A stretch of DNA of 64,000 nt from Rhizobium sp. TH135 (GTDB lineage Bacteria > Pseudomonadota > Alphaproteobacteria > Rhizobiales > Rhizobiaceae): contig NZ_PKRP01000004.1 in the NCBI RefSeq assembly GCF_002855515.1, positions 186,001-250,000 on the forward strand. Direction: 5' to 3'. The notes beneath the pieces were generated by a model. It searched no databases. It had not been told where the DNA came from and saw only the letters and a list, made by a program, of their open reading frames with translations. Below are positions 18,853 through 26,563 of this stretch, piece by piece. How positions within the stretch are numbered: position 1 is the first letter of the stretch; each line of letters starts with the position of its first letter. The position numbers and the translations under genes were made by a program.

Positions 18853-19470
18853 TTAGCTATCTGTTCTGTGCCGAGGAATTGTTGCCTTTGTCGGAAGGAA
18901 CAGACCTACAAAGTGAACGATCAAACCTTGAGCTAACTGAACAAGGCCGCACAACAACCAGCCCGAAAGAAATAGAGAGAACCAGAACTGTTGCGCGAAT
19001 TCATTCGTAGGCAAGCCTCTTCCCAGCCAGGAACACCCACCTTGCGAACCGTTAATCGTTGGCAAGTAGGAGTGCATCATAAACACGAAGGCAATAAGCA
19101 GCAGTGACACGATCACGGCTAGTGCCATCATCCTCTTGCTTAGGTGCTCTCTGCCGACATATTTTCGAATTTGACGGTGGCCAAAAACAATCAAATTTCC
19201 GAGGCTGATGAATATGAAGGCAAAGCAGCCTGCTATGCCGAGCAGGATCGAGCCTACATAGGCGTCACCGTTGTATCCAGCATAGCTGGAGACGACTTCA
19301 AGGTCGCAGGCCAGTCGTGGGTAAAAGACACTAAGGAAAGAGAACAATCCAGTGGCGTCTGTCCCAGTGTAGTAACTGACCGTGTAGGTCAGCGAGGGAA
19401 TTCCGACGAGTGGCAGAGGCAGATAACCCCGGCTGAACAAACGAAGATACGACTGACATAGTTCGCTCAC
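18853..19470 (-). CDS. Orphan membrane protein, A/T-richer than its neighbours
   Basis: I do not recognise this 205-residue protein. It has about four hydrophobic segments: around residues 20-35 (LVGIPSLTYTVSYYTG), 70-97 (YVGSILLGIAGCFAFIFI), 113-133 (MMALAVIVSLLLIAFVF) and 163-190 (FWFSLFLSGWLLCGLVQLA). The loop between segments 3 and 4 holds SQGGCSWLGRG. It is probably an inner-membrane protein. The predicted start is GTG at 19470, 12 bases after the pheA stop with AAGG upstream, so it could be the last gene of a kdsB-pheA operon. Its sequence is visibly richer in A and T and uses codons rarer in its neighbours, which suggests recent acquisition. Confidence 0.6.
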   Translation of the reverse strand: MSELCQSYLRLFSRGYLPLPLVGIPSLTYTVSYYTGTDATGLFSFLSVFYPRLACDLEVVSSYAGYNGDAYVGSILLGIAGCFAFIFISLGNLIVFGHRQIRKYVGREHLSKRMMALAVIVSLLLIAFVFMMHSYLPTINGSQGGCSWLGRGLPTNEFAQQFWFSLFLSGWLLCGLVQLAQGLIVHFVGLFLPTKATIPRHRTDS

Positions 19471-19482
19471 GCCGGTGTCGCC

Positions 19483-20334
19483 TTAGAGCTTGCCCCGCAT
19501 GGCGTGCGCCTTGTACACGCCGAGAATGCGCACCTTCTCCGAGAAGAACCGCAATTCCTCCAGCGCTCTGCGCACCGGCGCATCGTCCGGATGCCCCTCG
19601 ATATCGGCATAGAACTGCGTCGCCGTGAACTTGCCGCCGATCTGGTAGCTTTCGAGCTTCGTCATGTTCACCCCGTTCGTCGCAAAGCCGCCCATCGCCT
19701 TGTAGAGGGCAGCCGGAAGGTTGCGCACATTGAACACGAAGGTGGTGATGAACTGCTCGTCAGCAGCAGTGCGCTTCTGGTCGTCCTCGTCGCGAGAGAG
19801 CACCACGAAGCGGGTCACGTTGTTTTCCGAATCCTCGACGTTTTCGGCCAGAATCTCGAGCCCGTAGAGCGAGGCTGCGAGCCGCGGAGCGAGGGCAGCC
19901 ATCGTGCGGTCACCCTTCTCGGAAACCAGCTTGGCAGCCCCTGCCGTATCGCCGGCGACAACGGCCTTCCAGCCATGGCTGCGGATGATCTTGCGGCACT
20001 GGCCGAGCGCATGGATGTGGCTGTGCACGGTGCGGATCTCGTCGAGCATCACGCCCGGCAGCACCATCAGCTGGAAGCGGATCGGCATGAAATACTCGCC
20101 GACAATATGCAGGCGCGACAGCGGCAGCAGATAGTGGATGTCGGCAACACGACCCGCGAGCGTGTTCTCGATCGGGATCATCGCGAGATCAACCTCGCCG
20201 GTCTCCAGCGCCACGAAGGCATCCTCGAAGGTCGGGCAGGGCAGAGGCTCCATATTCGGGAACATATCCCGGCAGGCCATGTCGGAATTGGCGCCGTAGT
20301 CGCCCTGGAAGGAAATCTTGTTCGTCGGTGCCAA
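19483..20334 (-). CDS. pheA: Prephenate dehydratase
   Basis: Converts prephenate to phenylpyruvate in phenylalanine synthesis. The 283-residue monofunctional enzyme has the start ISFQGDYGANSDMACRDMFP, the PIENTLAGRV motif (~55-65), the catalytic-site signature NNVTRFVVLSR (~172-182) and a C-terminal ACT regulatory domain with NLPAALYKAMGGFATNGVNM and LESYQIGGKF, the phenylalanine-binding part. No chorismate mutase domain is present, unlike enteric PheA. The start codon appears to be TTG at 20334, preceded by AGGAC at rather long spacing. It lies 4 bp after kdsB, so the two are co-transcribed. Confidence 0.95.
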   Translation of the reverse strand: MAPTNKISFQGDYGANSDMACRDMFPNMEPLPCPTFEDAFVALETGEVDLAMIPIENTLAGRVADIHYLLPLSRLHIVGEYFMPIRFQLMVLPGVMLDEIRTVHSHIHALGQCRKIIRSHGWKAVVAGDTAGAAKLVSEKGDRTMAALAPRLAASLYGLEILAENVEDSENNVTRFVVLSRDEDDQKRTAADEQFITTFVFNVRNLPAALYKAMGGFATNGVNMTKLESYQIGGKFTATQFYADIEGHPDDAPVRRALEELRFFSEKVRILGVYKAHAMRGKL

Positions 20335-20338
20335 GGGA

Positions 20339-21103
20339 TCAGTGTCCTGCGTTTGAGGATGCGGAAAGAATGCGCCGCGCCTTTTCGAGATCGGCGGGCG
20401 TGTCGACGCCGAGCGGCACGGTCTTCACCACCTCGACATCGATGCGCATGCCGGCTTCGAGCGCGCGAAGCTGTTCGAGCGATTCGCGCTTTTCGAGGGT
20501 CGAGGGCGCAAGCGAAACGAAGCGCTCGAGCGCGTGGCGGCGATAGGCATAGAGCCCGATATGGTGATAGAGCGGCCCGGCCCCATGTGGTGCCGTCGCA
20601 CGGGTAAAGTAGAGCGCCCGAAGCCTGTCGGCGGACAGCGGGGAGCCGACGACCTTCACCACGTTCGGATTGGTCTTTTCCTGCTCGTCTTCGATTTCGA
20701 CGGTCAGCGTTGCGATATCGACGGAGGGGTCTTCGAGCGGCCGTAGCGAGGCGCGAATGGTCTGCGGATCGATCGTCGGCAGGTCGCCCTGCACATTGAT
20801 TACGATCTCGGCCTGTCCATCCGGATCGACCTTTGTCAGGGCCTCGAAGATGCGGTCGGATCCGGACTGGTGGTCGGCCCGCGTCATCACCACCTCGAAG
20901 CCCGCCGCCTCGACCGCGTCGAACACCTGCTGATCGTCGACGGCCACAATGATTCGCCCGACATCAGCTTCCTGGGCGCGTTTTGCGACCTGCACGATCA
21001 TCGGAAGGCCGGCGATATCGGCCAGCGGCTTGCCCGGAAGTCGGGTGGATGCCATGCGGGCCGGGATCAGGACTAAGGTTTTGGCGGTTCCGCCTTCATT
21101 CAT
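20339..21103 (-). CDS. kdsB: 3-deoxy-manno-octulosonate cytidylyltransferase
   Basis: KdsB activates KDO with CTP to CMP-KDO for the inner core of lipopolysaccharide. The 254-residue product has the nucleotide-binding start [22 protein letters not shown] (~11-32), [28 protein letters not shown] with the substrate-binding residues, [11 protein letters not shown] and the late [18 protein letters not shown]. It starts at ATG 21101-21103. It is the first gene of a likely kdsB-pheA operon, divergent from cycM across 155 bp that carry two inverted repeats. Confidence 0.96.
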   Translation of the reverse strand: MNEGGTAKTLVLIPARMASTRLPGKPLADIAGLPMIVQVAKRAQEADVGRIIVAVDDQQVFDAVEAAGFEVVMTRADHQSGSDRIFEALTKVDPDGQAEIVINVQGDLPTIDPQTIRASLRPLEDPSVDIATLTVEIEDEQEKTNPNVVKVVGSPLSADRLRALYFTRATAPHGAGPLYHHIGLYAYRRHALERFVSLAPSTLEKRESLEQLRALEAGMRIDVEVVKTVPLGVDTPADLEKARRILSASSNAGH

Positions 21104-21170
21104 GTCCGTAACCCCTTCAAATCACCGCACAGAAGTGTCAAATAGTCCCAGTTGCGGGACCATAATCGTG

Positions 21171-21187
21171 TTGCATGTGTTATGCAA
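21171..21187. repeat. 17-bp dyad in the kdsB-cycM intergenic region
   Basis: TTGCAT and ATGCAA form perfect six-base arms around GTGTT. The dyad lies between the divergent kdsB and cycM genes and next to a second inverted repeat, GTCCC/GGGAC. It looks like an operator for a dimeric regulator, but no regulator can be assigned. The half-site spacing does not fit the 14-bp FixK/FNR box. Confidence 0.4.
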
Positions 21188-21258
21188 AAGACATAGGTTC
21201 CGCGCGATTTCAAGATCGTCCGGTTGCTCATCGGCCGGCTGCACGGGGAGCTTTGCAG

Positions 21259-22002
21259 ATGAACTCTTATACCAACATGGGCGTGGGTGCCTTTCTCGGC
21301 ACCGTCTTCGTCCTGATGTCTGTGTCGATCGCTTCGGAAGGCATTTTCCATTCGGAAACGCCTGAGAAGGAAGGCTTCGCCATTGTGGCAGAAGAAGCCG
21401 CACCGGCAGACGCAGCACCGGAGGTCGCCGCGACGCCCATCGCCGTGCTTCTCGCCAGCGCCGACGCGGCTGCAGGCGAAGGCGTCTTCAAGAAGTGTGC
21501 GAGCTGTCACACGGTCGACAAGGGCGGCGCCAACAAGGTTGGCCCGAACCTCTATGGCCTTGTCGACCGCCCGATCGCTTCGCATGAAGGCTTCAGCTAT
21601 TCGGCTGCCATGACTGAATTCGCCCAGGGCGGCTCGGTTCTCTGGACCTGGGATCACCTGAACGAGTTCCTGCTCGCTCCGAAGCAGCACATCCCGGGCA
21701 CCGCCATGGGCTTTGCCGGCGTCAAGAAGGACGACGAGCGCGCCAACCTGATCGTCTACCTGCACACCATGGCTGACAGCCCGGTTCCGCTGCCGGCACC
21801 TGACGCAGCGCCGGCCGATGCCGCTGCTGCTCCGGCAGATGCAGCCCCGGCAGACGCCGCTGCAGCACCCGCTGAGGCCCCGGCCGCAGCACCCGCTGAA
21901 GCTGCCCCTGCCGCTCCGGCTGACGCTGCTCCTGCGGCACCGGCAGAGACGGCCCCAGTTGCTCCGGCCGAGCCTGCACCGGCACAGCCGGCCACGCCCT
22001 GA
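21259..22002 (+). CDS. cycM: Membrane-anchored cytochrome c, CycM type
   Basis: CycM-type proteins carry electrons from the bc1 complex to aa3 oxidase in rhizobia. The start ATG 21259 has GGGGAG eight bases upstream and gives 247 residues: an uncleaved N-terminal membrane anchor ([20 protein letters not shown]), the haem site CASCH near residue 82, and the distal methionine in PGTAMGFAG near residue 150. After the cytochrome domain there is a ~70-residue tail made almost only of alanine and proline with a few acidic residues ([12 protein letters not shown] units), which makes it longer than the ~180-residue classical CycM. A strong terminator follows at 22039-22064. Confidence 0.92.
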   Translation: MNSYTNMGVGAFLGTVFVLMSVSIASEGIFHSETPEKEGFAIVAEEAAPADAAPEVAATPIAVLLASADAAAGEGVFKKCASCHTVDKGGANKVGPNLYGLVDRPIASHEGFSYSAAMTEFAQGGSVLWTWDHLNEFLLAPKQHIPGTAMGFAGVKKDDERANLIVYLHTMADSPVPLPAPDAAPADAAAAPADAAPADAAAAPAEAPAAAPAEAAPAAPADAAPAAPAETAPVAPAEPAPAQPATP

Positions 22003-22038
22003 TCCTTAGGGACTGATCCATCGGATCCGTTTCATTCC

Positions 22039-22064
22039 AATGCCCGGCCTTGCGGCCGGGCATT
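22039..22064 (+). terminator. Rho-independent terminator of cycM
   Basis: AATGCCCGGCC and GGCCGGGCATT pair perfectly over 11 bp around the loop TTGC, followed by TTCGTTT. The hairpin lies 37 bp after the cycM stop and just before the 3' end of the oppositely oriented AEC gene, so it may serve both directions. Confidence 0.85.
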
Positions 22065-22076
22065 TTCGTTTGGGCG

Positions 22077-23021
22077 TCAGAGCAGAAGCAGTGCCCAGAA
22101 GGAAACGGTCACCACGCCTGCCGCGGTCGAAAGTGTGATCACGGATGCGGCAAGCCCCTGCCCCACGCCGAAGCGGCTCGCAATCAGCCAGGCATTGATG
22201 CCGGTCGGCACCGAAGACGTCAGAACAAGTGCTGCCGTCCATTGCGGTGAGAGGCCAAGCAGGGTCGAAGCGACCCAGACCACCGCCGGCATCAGGCCGA
22301 GTTTCAAGAGCGAGATGCTCGTTGCGATCCGCACATTCCCTGCCATCCCGTACTTGTTCAAGGTCATGCCGAGCGAGATCAGCGCGGCCGGCGCCGCCAT
22401 CCCGGCCACCTGCGCCACGACACCGTCGATCATCGCAGGCACGGGCGTGCCCAGGATCTGCAGCAGGATGCCGCCCGCAAGACCGATAATCAGAGGGTTG
22501 CGAACGAGGTTCATGCCCACCTGCTTCACGACGGACAGGATGCCCTCCGCTTTGCGGCCGCCGCTCTTCTGCTCGGCCCGCTCCATGGCAATCACACCGG
22601 CGATCATCATCAGCGGCAGGTGTATGGCGAGCAGGATCGACATGGCAACGATCCCTTCCGGCCCGACCGTACGCTCGACGAGTGGCAGACCGATGAAGAC
22701 ATTGTTGGCAAAGGCGGATGATACGCCTGCCAGTACACCAAGCCGCTGGTCACGCTTGAAGATGCGTGTCGCGACCAGATGGCCCACCGCCCAGGCAACG
22801 AAGACGCCGGAGAAATAGGCAATCCACAGACGGAAAGGAGAAGCCCCGTGGAAGTCGGCATTGGCGATGGTTCGGAGCAAAAGCAGCGGCACCGCCACCT
22901 TGAAGACGAAATCGCCGAGCCCGTCGCCAATATCTGCGGCGAGGATCTTCAGCCGGACGAGGGCCCAGCCGAAAAGAATCAGAATGAAGATGGGAAGGAC
23001 GTCCTGGGCAACGGCTGTCAT
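22077..23021 (-). CDS. AEC family transporter (auxin efflux carrier-like permease)
   Basis: Members of this family are inner-membrane permeases, often for dicarboxylates such as malate or malonate. The 314-residue product has about ten hydrophobic segments in the two-fold pattern of the family, beginning DVLPIFILILFGWALVRL and including the conserved SSAFANNVFIGLPLV (~105-120) and SSVPTGINAWLIASRFG near the end. I chose the ATG at 23021; an in-frame TTG eight codons upstream (23045) is possible. It is preceded by a structured 328-bp intergenic region on the same strand that may encode a small RNA or leader. The substrate is not known. Confidence 0.85.
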   Translation of the reverse strand: MTAVAQDVLPIFILILFGWALVRLKILAADIGDGLGDFVFKVAVPLLLLRTIANADFHGASPFRLWIAYFSGVFVAWAVGHLVATRIFKRDQRLGVLAGVSSAFANNVFIGLPLVERTVGPEGIVAMSILLAIHLPLMMIAGVIAMERAEQKSGGRKAEGILSVVKQVGMNLVRNPLIIGLAGGILLQILGTPVPAMIDGVVAQVAGMAAPAALISLGMTLNKYGMAGNVRIATSISLLKLGLMPAVVWVASTLLGLSPQWTAALVLTSSVPTGINAWLIASRFGVGQGLAASVITLSTAAGVVTVSFWALLLL

Positions 23022-23349
23022 GAAAATCGACTCGGGAAATGGCAAGATGAGACCTTCTTAGGCCCCCTGCCGATCCCAGCCAATCCGCCACAAACGACAA
23101 AAGCAGGCCATTGCCTGCTTTCACGCCCGGCCTCATGCCGGGTTGGGATCCGCCGCCAGTACATCCGTGGTCGGCTCTCCCGTGTAGGACCGGGGATGGT
23201 CCAACCGGACGTCCAGGGGAGATGGCCGTCCTTGTGTCGATCCCTAACCTGTCGATGTAACGACACGATGACGTTGATCCGCTTGCCCCTTCCCATCGCT
23301 GGAAAAACGGCTATGACCGTCTGACCAAGCAAACGGAGCCCCGCCCACC
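23022..23349. other. Structured intergenic region between the AEC gene and the PfkB kinase gene
   Basis: These 328 bp lie between the divergent AEC transporter and the sugar kinase. No ORF is supported. On the minus strand several hairpins follow one another and the stretch ends with a terminator-like structure 75 bp before the AEC start. An 18-mer in it (23155-23172) recurs at 37177-37194. I saw no clear promoter for either flanking gene. Confidence 0.5.
23095..23290 (-). ncRNA. Candidate structured small RNA or leader
   Basis: Reading the minus strand, GTGTCG pairs with CGACAC, TCTCCC pairs with GGGAGA enclosing GGACC/GGTCC, then the unpaired-looking motif GACCACGGATGTACTGGC (23155-23172) follows. 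After it come CCCGGC/GCCGGG (23126-23142) and AAGCAGGC/GCCTGCTT (23100-23121) with a T-rich end (TTTTGTCGTTTG). This order of domains ending in a terminator suggests a transcript of roughly 200 nt. It may be a stand-alone small RNA or an attenuating leader of the AEC gene. No promoter was identified, and the 5' end is a guess. Confidence 0.4.
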
Positions 23350-24342
23350 ATGAGCCAGTTCGATGTCCTGACTGTCGGAAACGCGATCGTCGACATTATT
23401 TCTCGCTGCGACGACCAGTTTCTGATCGACAACGGCATCACCAAGAGCGCCATGAACCTCATTGACGCGGAACGCGCCGAACGGCTCTACGGCATGATGG
23501 GACCGGCGGTGGAAGCCTCTGGCGGCAGCGCTGGCAACACGGCGGCCGGCATTGCGAATTTCGGCGGCAAGGCTGCCTATTTCGGCAAGGTCTCGGAAGA
23601 CCAGCTCGGCGAGATCTTCACGCATGACATCCGCGCCCAGGGCGTGCATTTCGAAACCCGCCCGCTGGGCAGCCAGCCGCCGACCGCCCGCAGCATGATC
23701 TTCGTCACCGAAGACGGCGAGCGCTCGATGAACACCTATCTCGGCGCCTGCGTCGAATTCGGCCCCGAAGACGTTGAGCCGGAAGTGGTGGCAAAATCCA
23801 AGGTCACCTATTTCGAAGGCTATCTCTGGGATCCGCCGCGCGCCAAGCAGGCGATCCTCGATTGCGCTCGGATCTCCCATGAAGCCGGCCAGGAAATGTC
23901 GATGACCCTGTCCGACAGCTTCTGCGTCGGGCGTTACCGCGCTGAGTTCCTCGAGCTCATGCGCTCAGGCACCGTGGACATCGTCTTCGCCAACGAGCAG
24001 GAAGCCCTTTCCCTCTACGAGACCGACAGCTTTGCCGAAGCGCTGGATCGCATCGCAAAAGATTGCAAGCTGGCCGCCGTTACCATGGGCGATCAGGGAG
24101 CGGTGATCGTCAAGAATGACCAGCGCATCCGCGTGCCGGCAACGAAGGTCGAGACCGTCGTCGACACGACCGGGGCCGGCGATCTCTTCGCCTCCGGCTT
24201 CCTTTTTGGCTACACGAACGGCCGAAGCCTTGAAGACTGCGGCCATCTCGGCTGCTATGCCGCGGGCGTCGTTATCCAGCAGATCGGCCCGCGTCCGATG
24301 ATGTCCCTCCAGAAGGGTGCAGCGGCAATCAGCCTTATTTGA
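23350..24342 (+). CDS. PfkB family kinase, probable adenosine kinase
   Basis: PfkB enzymes phosphorylate sugars or nucleosides. The 330-residue product has the N-terminal TVGNAIVDIISRCDDQF, the glycine-rich GGSAGNTAAGIANFGG (~58-73), and the C-terminal signature DTTGAGDLFASG (~274-285) with the catalytic aspartate. The pattern ESEDG-like DGERSMNTYLGAC and the overall sequence resemble the rhizobial PfkB proteins annotated as adenosine kinase, so AMP formation from adenosine is the best guess. It starts at ATG 23350 with GGAG upstream. Its last eight bases overlap the 3' end of the SH3-domain gene on the other strand. Confidence 0.85.
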   Translation: MSQFDVLTVGNAIVDIISRCDDQFLIDNGITKSAMNLIDAERAERLYGMMGPAVEASGGSAGNTAAGIANFGGKAAYFGKVSEDQLGEIFTHDIRAQGVHFETRPLGSQPPTARSMIFVTEDGERSMNTYLGACVEFGPEDVEPEVVAKSKVTYFEGYLWDPPRAKQAILDCARISHEAGQEMSMTLSDSFCVGRYRAEFLELMRSGTVDIVFANEQEALSLYETDSFAEALDRIAKDCKLAAVTMGDQGAVIVKNDQRIRVPATKVETVVDTTGAGDLFASGFLFGYTNGRSLEDCGHLGCYAAGVVIQQIGPRPMMSLQKGAAAISLI

Positions 24343-24883
24343 AGGCCTCGCCGGGATAGGCGCCCCAGATCTCGTTCTGCGAGAGCCAGCCACTGACGCC
24401 GCCCGTCTCGGCGCGGCACCAGTTGCCGTTGCATTCGCTGAGCTTGAGCACCACGCCGGGCTCGAGCTTGGCAATGACGGCGGACGATGAGTTGGAATCG
24501 CGTCGCATCATCACATAGACATTGTCGCCATTGCCCCGCATCCACGGGGCGGCAACCGCCGTCCGTTCGCCTGTGAGCAATGTCTGATTGACCCAGCCCT
24601 CGGTGCCGTCGGCATCGCGGATCTGCCGCCAGTTTTCGTATTCGCGGATGATCTCCACCGGCAGGCCGGATTTCATGTAGCGCCAGGACACCGCATAGTC
24701 GGTGCTGGGCCCGATGCGAAGATTGACCTTTTCGGCCTTGAGACTGACAAAGCGGGGCAGCGGCAGGCCGCTCGATCCCTTGGTCGTCGATTGCGCATGA
24801 CCGGCCATCGGGCCGGCCACGAGAGCCAGCGCAAGGACGCTGAAGGCTAGGCTGACGCGGCACAGATTATGAAACATGGTCAT
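24335..24883 (-). CDS. Secreted protein with two bacterial SH3-like domains
   Basis: The 182-residue product begins with a signal peptide (LAFSVLALALVAGPMAGHAQS, cleavage near residue 31). It then has two SH3-type repeats: VNLRIGPSTDYAVSWRYMKSGLPVEII (~53-80) continuing through WRQIRDADGTEGWV, and VYVMMRRDSNSSSAVIAKLEPGVVLKL (~120-146) continuing through GNWCRAETGGVSGWL. Bacterial SH3 domains (SH3_4, DUF1058 type) usually bind the cell wall, so a periplasmic, envelope-associated role is likely. The two cysteines in the second repeat could form a disulfide. It is convergent with, and overlaps by eight bases, the PfkB gene. Confidence 0.85.
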   Translation of the reverse strand: MTMFHNLCRVSLAFSVLALALVAGPMAGHAQSTTKGSSGLPLPRFVSLKAEKVNLRIGPSTDYAVSWRYMKSGLPVEIIREYENWRQIRDADGTEGWVNQTLLTGERTAVAAPWMRGNGDNVYVMMRRDSNSSSAVIAKLEPGVVLKLSECNGNWCRAETGGVSGWLSQNEIWGAYPGEAFK

Positions 24884-25076
24884 TCCGGGCTAAGCTATGG
24901 AAATGAAGTGCTTTCTTACCGCCCCGTCACGCGTCACGCGGGTTTCGGACAAATCCGCCACGAGCCGACGAGTTTTGTTTGTCTTCGCCGACGGGTTTGG
25001 TAGAAATTGCCTTCCTGAGGAGCGAAGTATCCCGCGACTTGGTTAACGAGTTCTGAAGAAGGCATCGGTCCGGTCC

Positions 25077-26081
25077 ATGACGAACAGGAAAAGACCAAGG
25101 GTCTATATCACGCGGAAACTGCCGGATGCCGTGGAAACGCGCATGCGGGAGCTGTTCGAGGCGGAGCTGAACGTCGATGACAAGCCGCGGACGCGCGAAG
25201 AATTGATCGCGGCCGTGAAGACGGCGGACGTTCTCGTGCCGACCGTAACGGACCGAATCGATGCAGCGCTCATCGCCGAAGCGGGTCCGCAGATGAAACT
25301 GATCGCCAGTTTCTCGAACGGCACGGATCATATCGACATCGATGCGGCCGCGAAGAAGGGCATCACCGTCACCAATACGCCGAATGTCCTGACCGAAGAC
25401 ACCGCCGACATGACCATGGCACTGATCCTCGCGGTCCCGCGCCGTCTGGTGCAGGGTGCGCGCGTGCTCATGGACAAGCCGGGCGAATGGGAAGGCTGGT
25501 CGCCCACCTGGATGCTCGGGCGCCGCATCTGGGGCAAGCGCATCGGGATCATCGGCATGGGCCGTATCGGCACGGCCGTTGCCCGCCGTGCCAAGGCCTT
25601 CGGTCTCTCGATCCACTACCACAACCGCAAGCGCGCCAACCCGGCCACCGAAGAAGAGCTGGAAGCAACCTACTGGGACAGCCTCGACCAGATGCTCGCC
25701 CGTGTCGACATCGTCTCGGTGAACTGCCCGTCGACGCCAGCCACTTTCCACCTGCTATCGGCGCGCCGTTTGGCCCTATTGCAGCCCACAAGCTATGTGG
25801 TGAACACCGCCCGCGGCGATATCATCGACGAAGACGCTCTGGTCCAGGCTTTGCGCGCGGGCAAGATCGCCGGTGCCGGTCTCGACGTCTTCGAGAACGA
25901 GCCTGCGGTCAATCCGAAGCTGGTGAAGCTCGCCAATGAGGGTAAGGTGGTGCTCCTGCCGCATACCGGCTCGGCCACGATCGAAGGTCGCACCGATATG
26001 GGCGACAAGGTCGTCATCAACATCCGCACTTATTTCGACGGCCATCGCCCGCCGAACCGTGTCCTGCCGAACCGCGGCTGA
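25077..26081 (+). CDS. D-2-hydroxyacid dehydrogenase, glyoxylate reductase-like
   Basis: NAD(P)-dependent reductase of 2-oxo acids such as glyoxylate or hydroxypyruvate. The 334-residue product has the substrate-domain start RVYITRKLPDAVETRMREL, FSNGTDHIDIDAAAKKGI, and the Rossmann motif GIIGMGRIGTAVARR (~157-171). The catalytic residues appear as NTARGDIIDEDAL (arginine), the glutamate in DVFENEP and the histidine in LLPHTGSAT (~293-302). This matches the GyaR/GhrB branch. The ATG at 25077 fits the family length; the Shine-Dalgarno is weak. A second, GhrA-like reductase is at 55.6 kb, so glyoxylate reduction may be duplicated. Confidence 0.9.
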   Translation: MTNRKRPRVYITRKLPDAVETRMRELFEAELNVDDKPRTREELIAAVKTADVLVPTVTDRIDAALIAEAGPQMKLIASFSNGTDHIDIDAAAKKGITVTNTPNVLTEDTADMTMALILAVPRRLVQGARVLMDKPGEWEGWSPTWMLGRRIWGKRIGIIGMGRIGTAVARRAKAFGLSIHYHNRKRANPATEEELEATYWDSLDQMLARVDIVSVNCPSTPATFHLLSARRLALLQPTSYVVNTARGDIIDEDALVQALRAGKIAGAGLDVFENEPAVNPKLVKLANEGKVVLLPHTGSATIEGRTDMGDKVVINIRTYFDGHRPPNRVLPNRG

Positions 26082-26086
26082 GGCCG

Positions 26087-26563
26087 TCAGGCCAGGTGCT
26101 TCTGCATCTCGATGAAGGTGATGCGGTCGTAGCCTGCATGGCTCTTTTCGGCGGTGCGGACGAAGCCCCAGGCACCAAACCGTCTGTGGTTGCCGGTAAG
26201 TTCGATCCGCGTCTCGAGCCGCAGGGTGGGCTTGCCAAGATCCCGGGCGATCGCCTCCGCCTCGGTTAGAAAACGGCTGCCGATCCCAGACCCTTGCGCC
26301 TCAGGCGAGACCGCGAGCTTGCCGACATAGAGGAAGCCCGGCTCGGGCCGCAGGAAAGCGCAGCCGAGAAGCCGTCCATCGACTTCGGCAGTCAGGCCGA
26401 TCTCGTCCCGCGCCTTGTCCTTGAGAGAATCGACAGTCAGCCGATGCGCGGAGGAGGGTGGGTCGATCACGCCGTCCATATAGGCGAAAGAGCCCATGAT
26501 CAGCGCCAGAAGTTCCTCGTAGCGATGGAAACTCTCATCGATCCGTTTGATCGTCACACTCAT
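26087..26563 (-). CDS. GNAT family N-acetyltransferase
   Basis: The 158-residue product has the GNAT fold: EVDGRLLGCAFLRPEPGFLYVGKLAVSPEAQGSG with the acetyl-CoA loop QGSGIGSRFL (~92-101), then LRLETRIELTGNHRRFGAWGFV with the family's Asn/Tyr-helix region near residues 118-135. Its start codon overlaps the stop of the MoeB-like gene (ATGA), so it is translationally coupled to it and probably belongs to a recF-moeB-GNAT transcript. The acceptor substrate cannot be inferred. The gene ends five bases from the stop of the convergent 2-hydroxyacid dehydrogenase. Confidence 0.85.
   Translation of the reverse strand: MSVTIKRIDESFHRYEELLALIMGSFAYMDGVIDPPSSAHRLTVDSLKDKARDEIGLTAEVDGRLLGCAFLRPEPGFLYVGKLAVSPEAQGSGIGSRFLTEAEAIARDLGKPTLRLETRIELTGNHRRFGAWGFVRTAEKSHAGYDRITFIEMQKHLA

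Noticed and set aside
21171..21187. FixK/FNR-type box
   Set aside because: The FixK consensus is a 14-bp palindrome with a 6-bp centre; here the TTGC and GCAA half-sites are nine bases apart.
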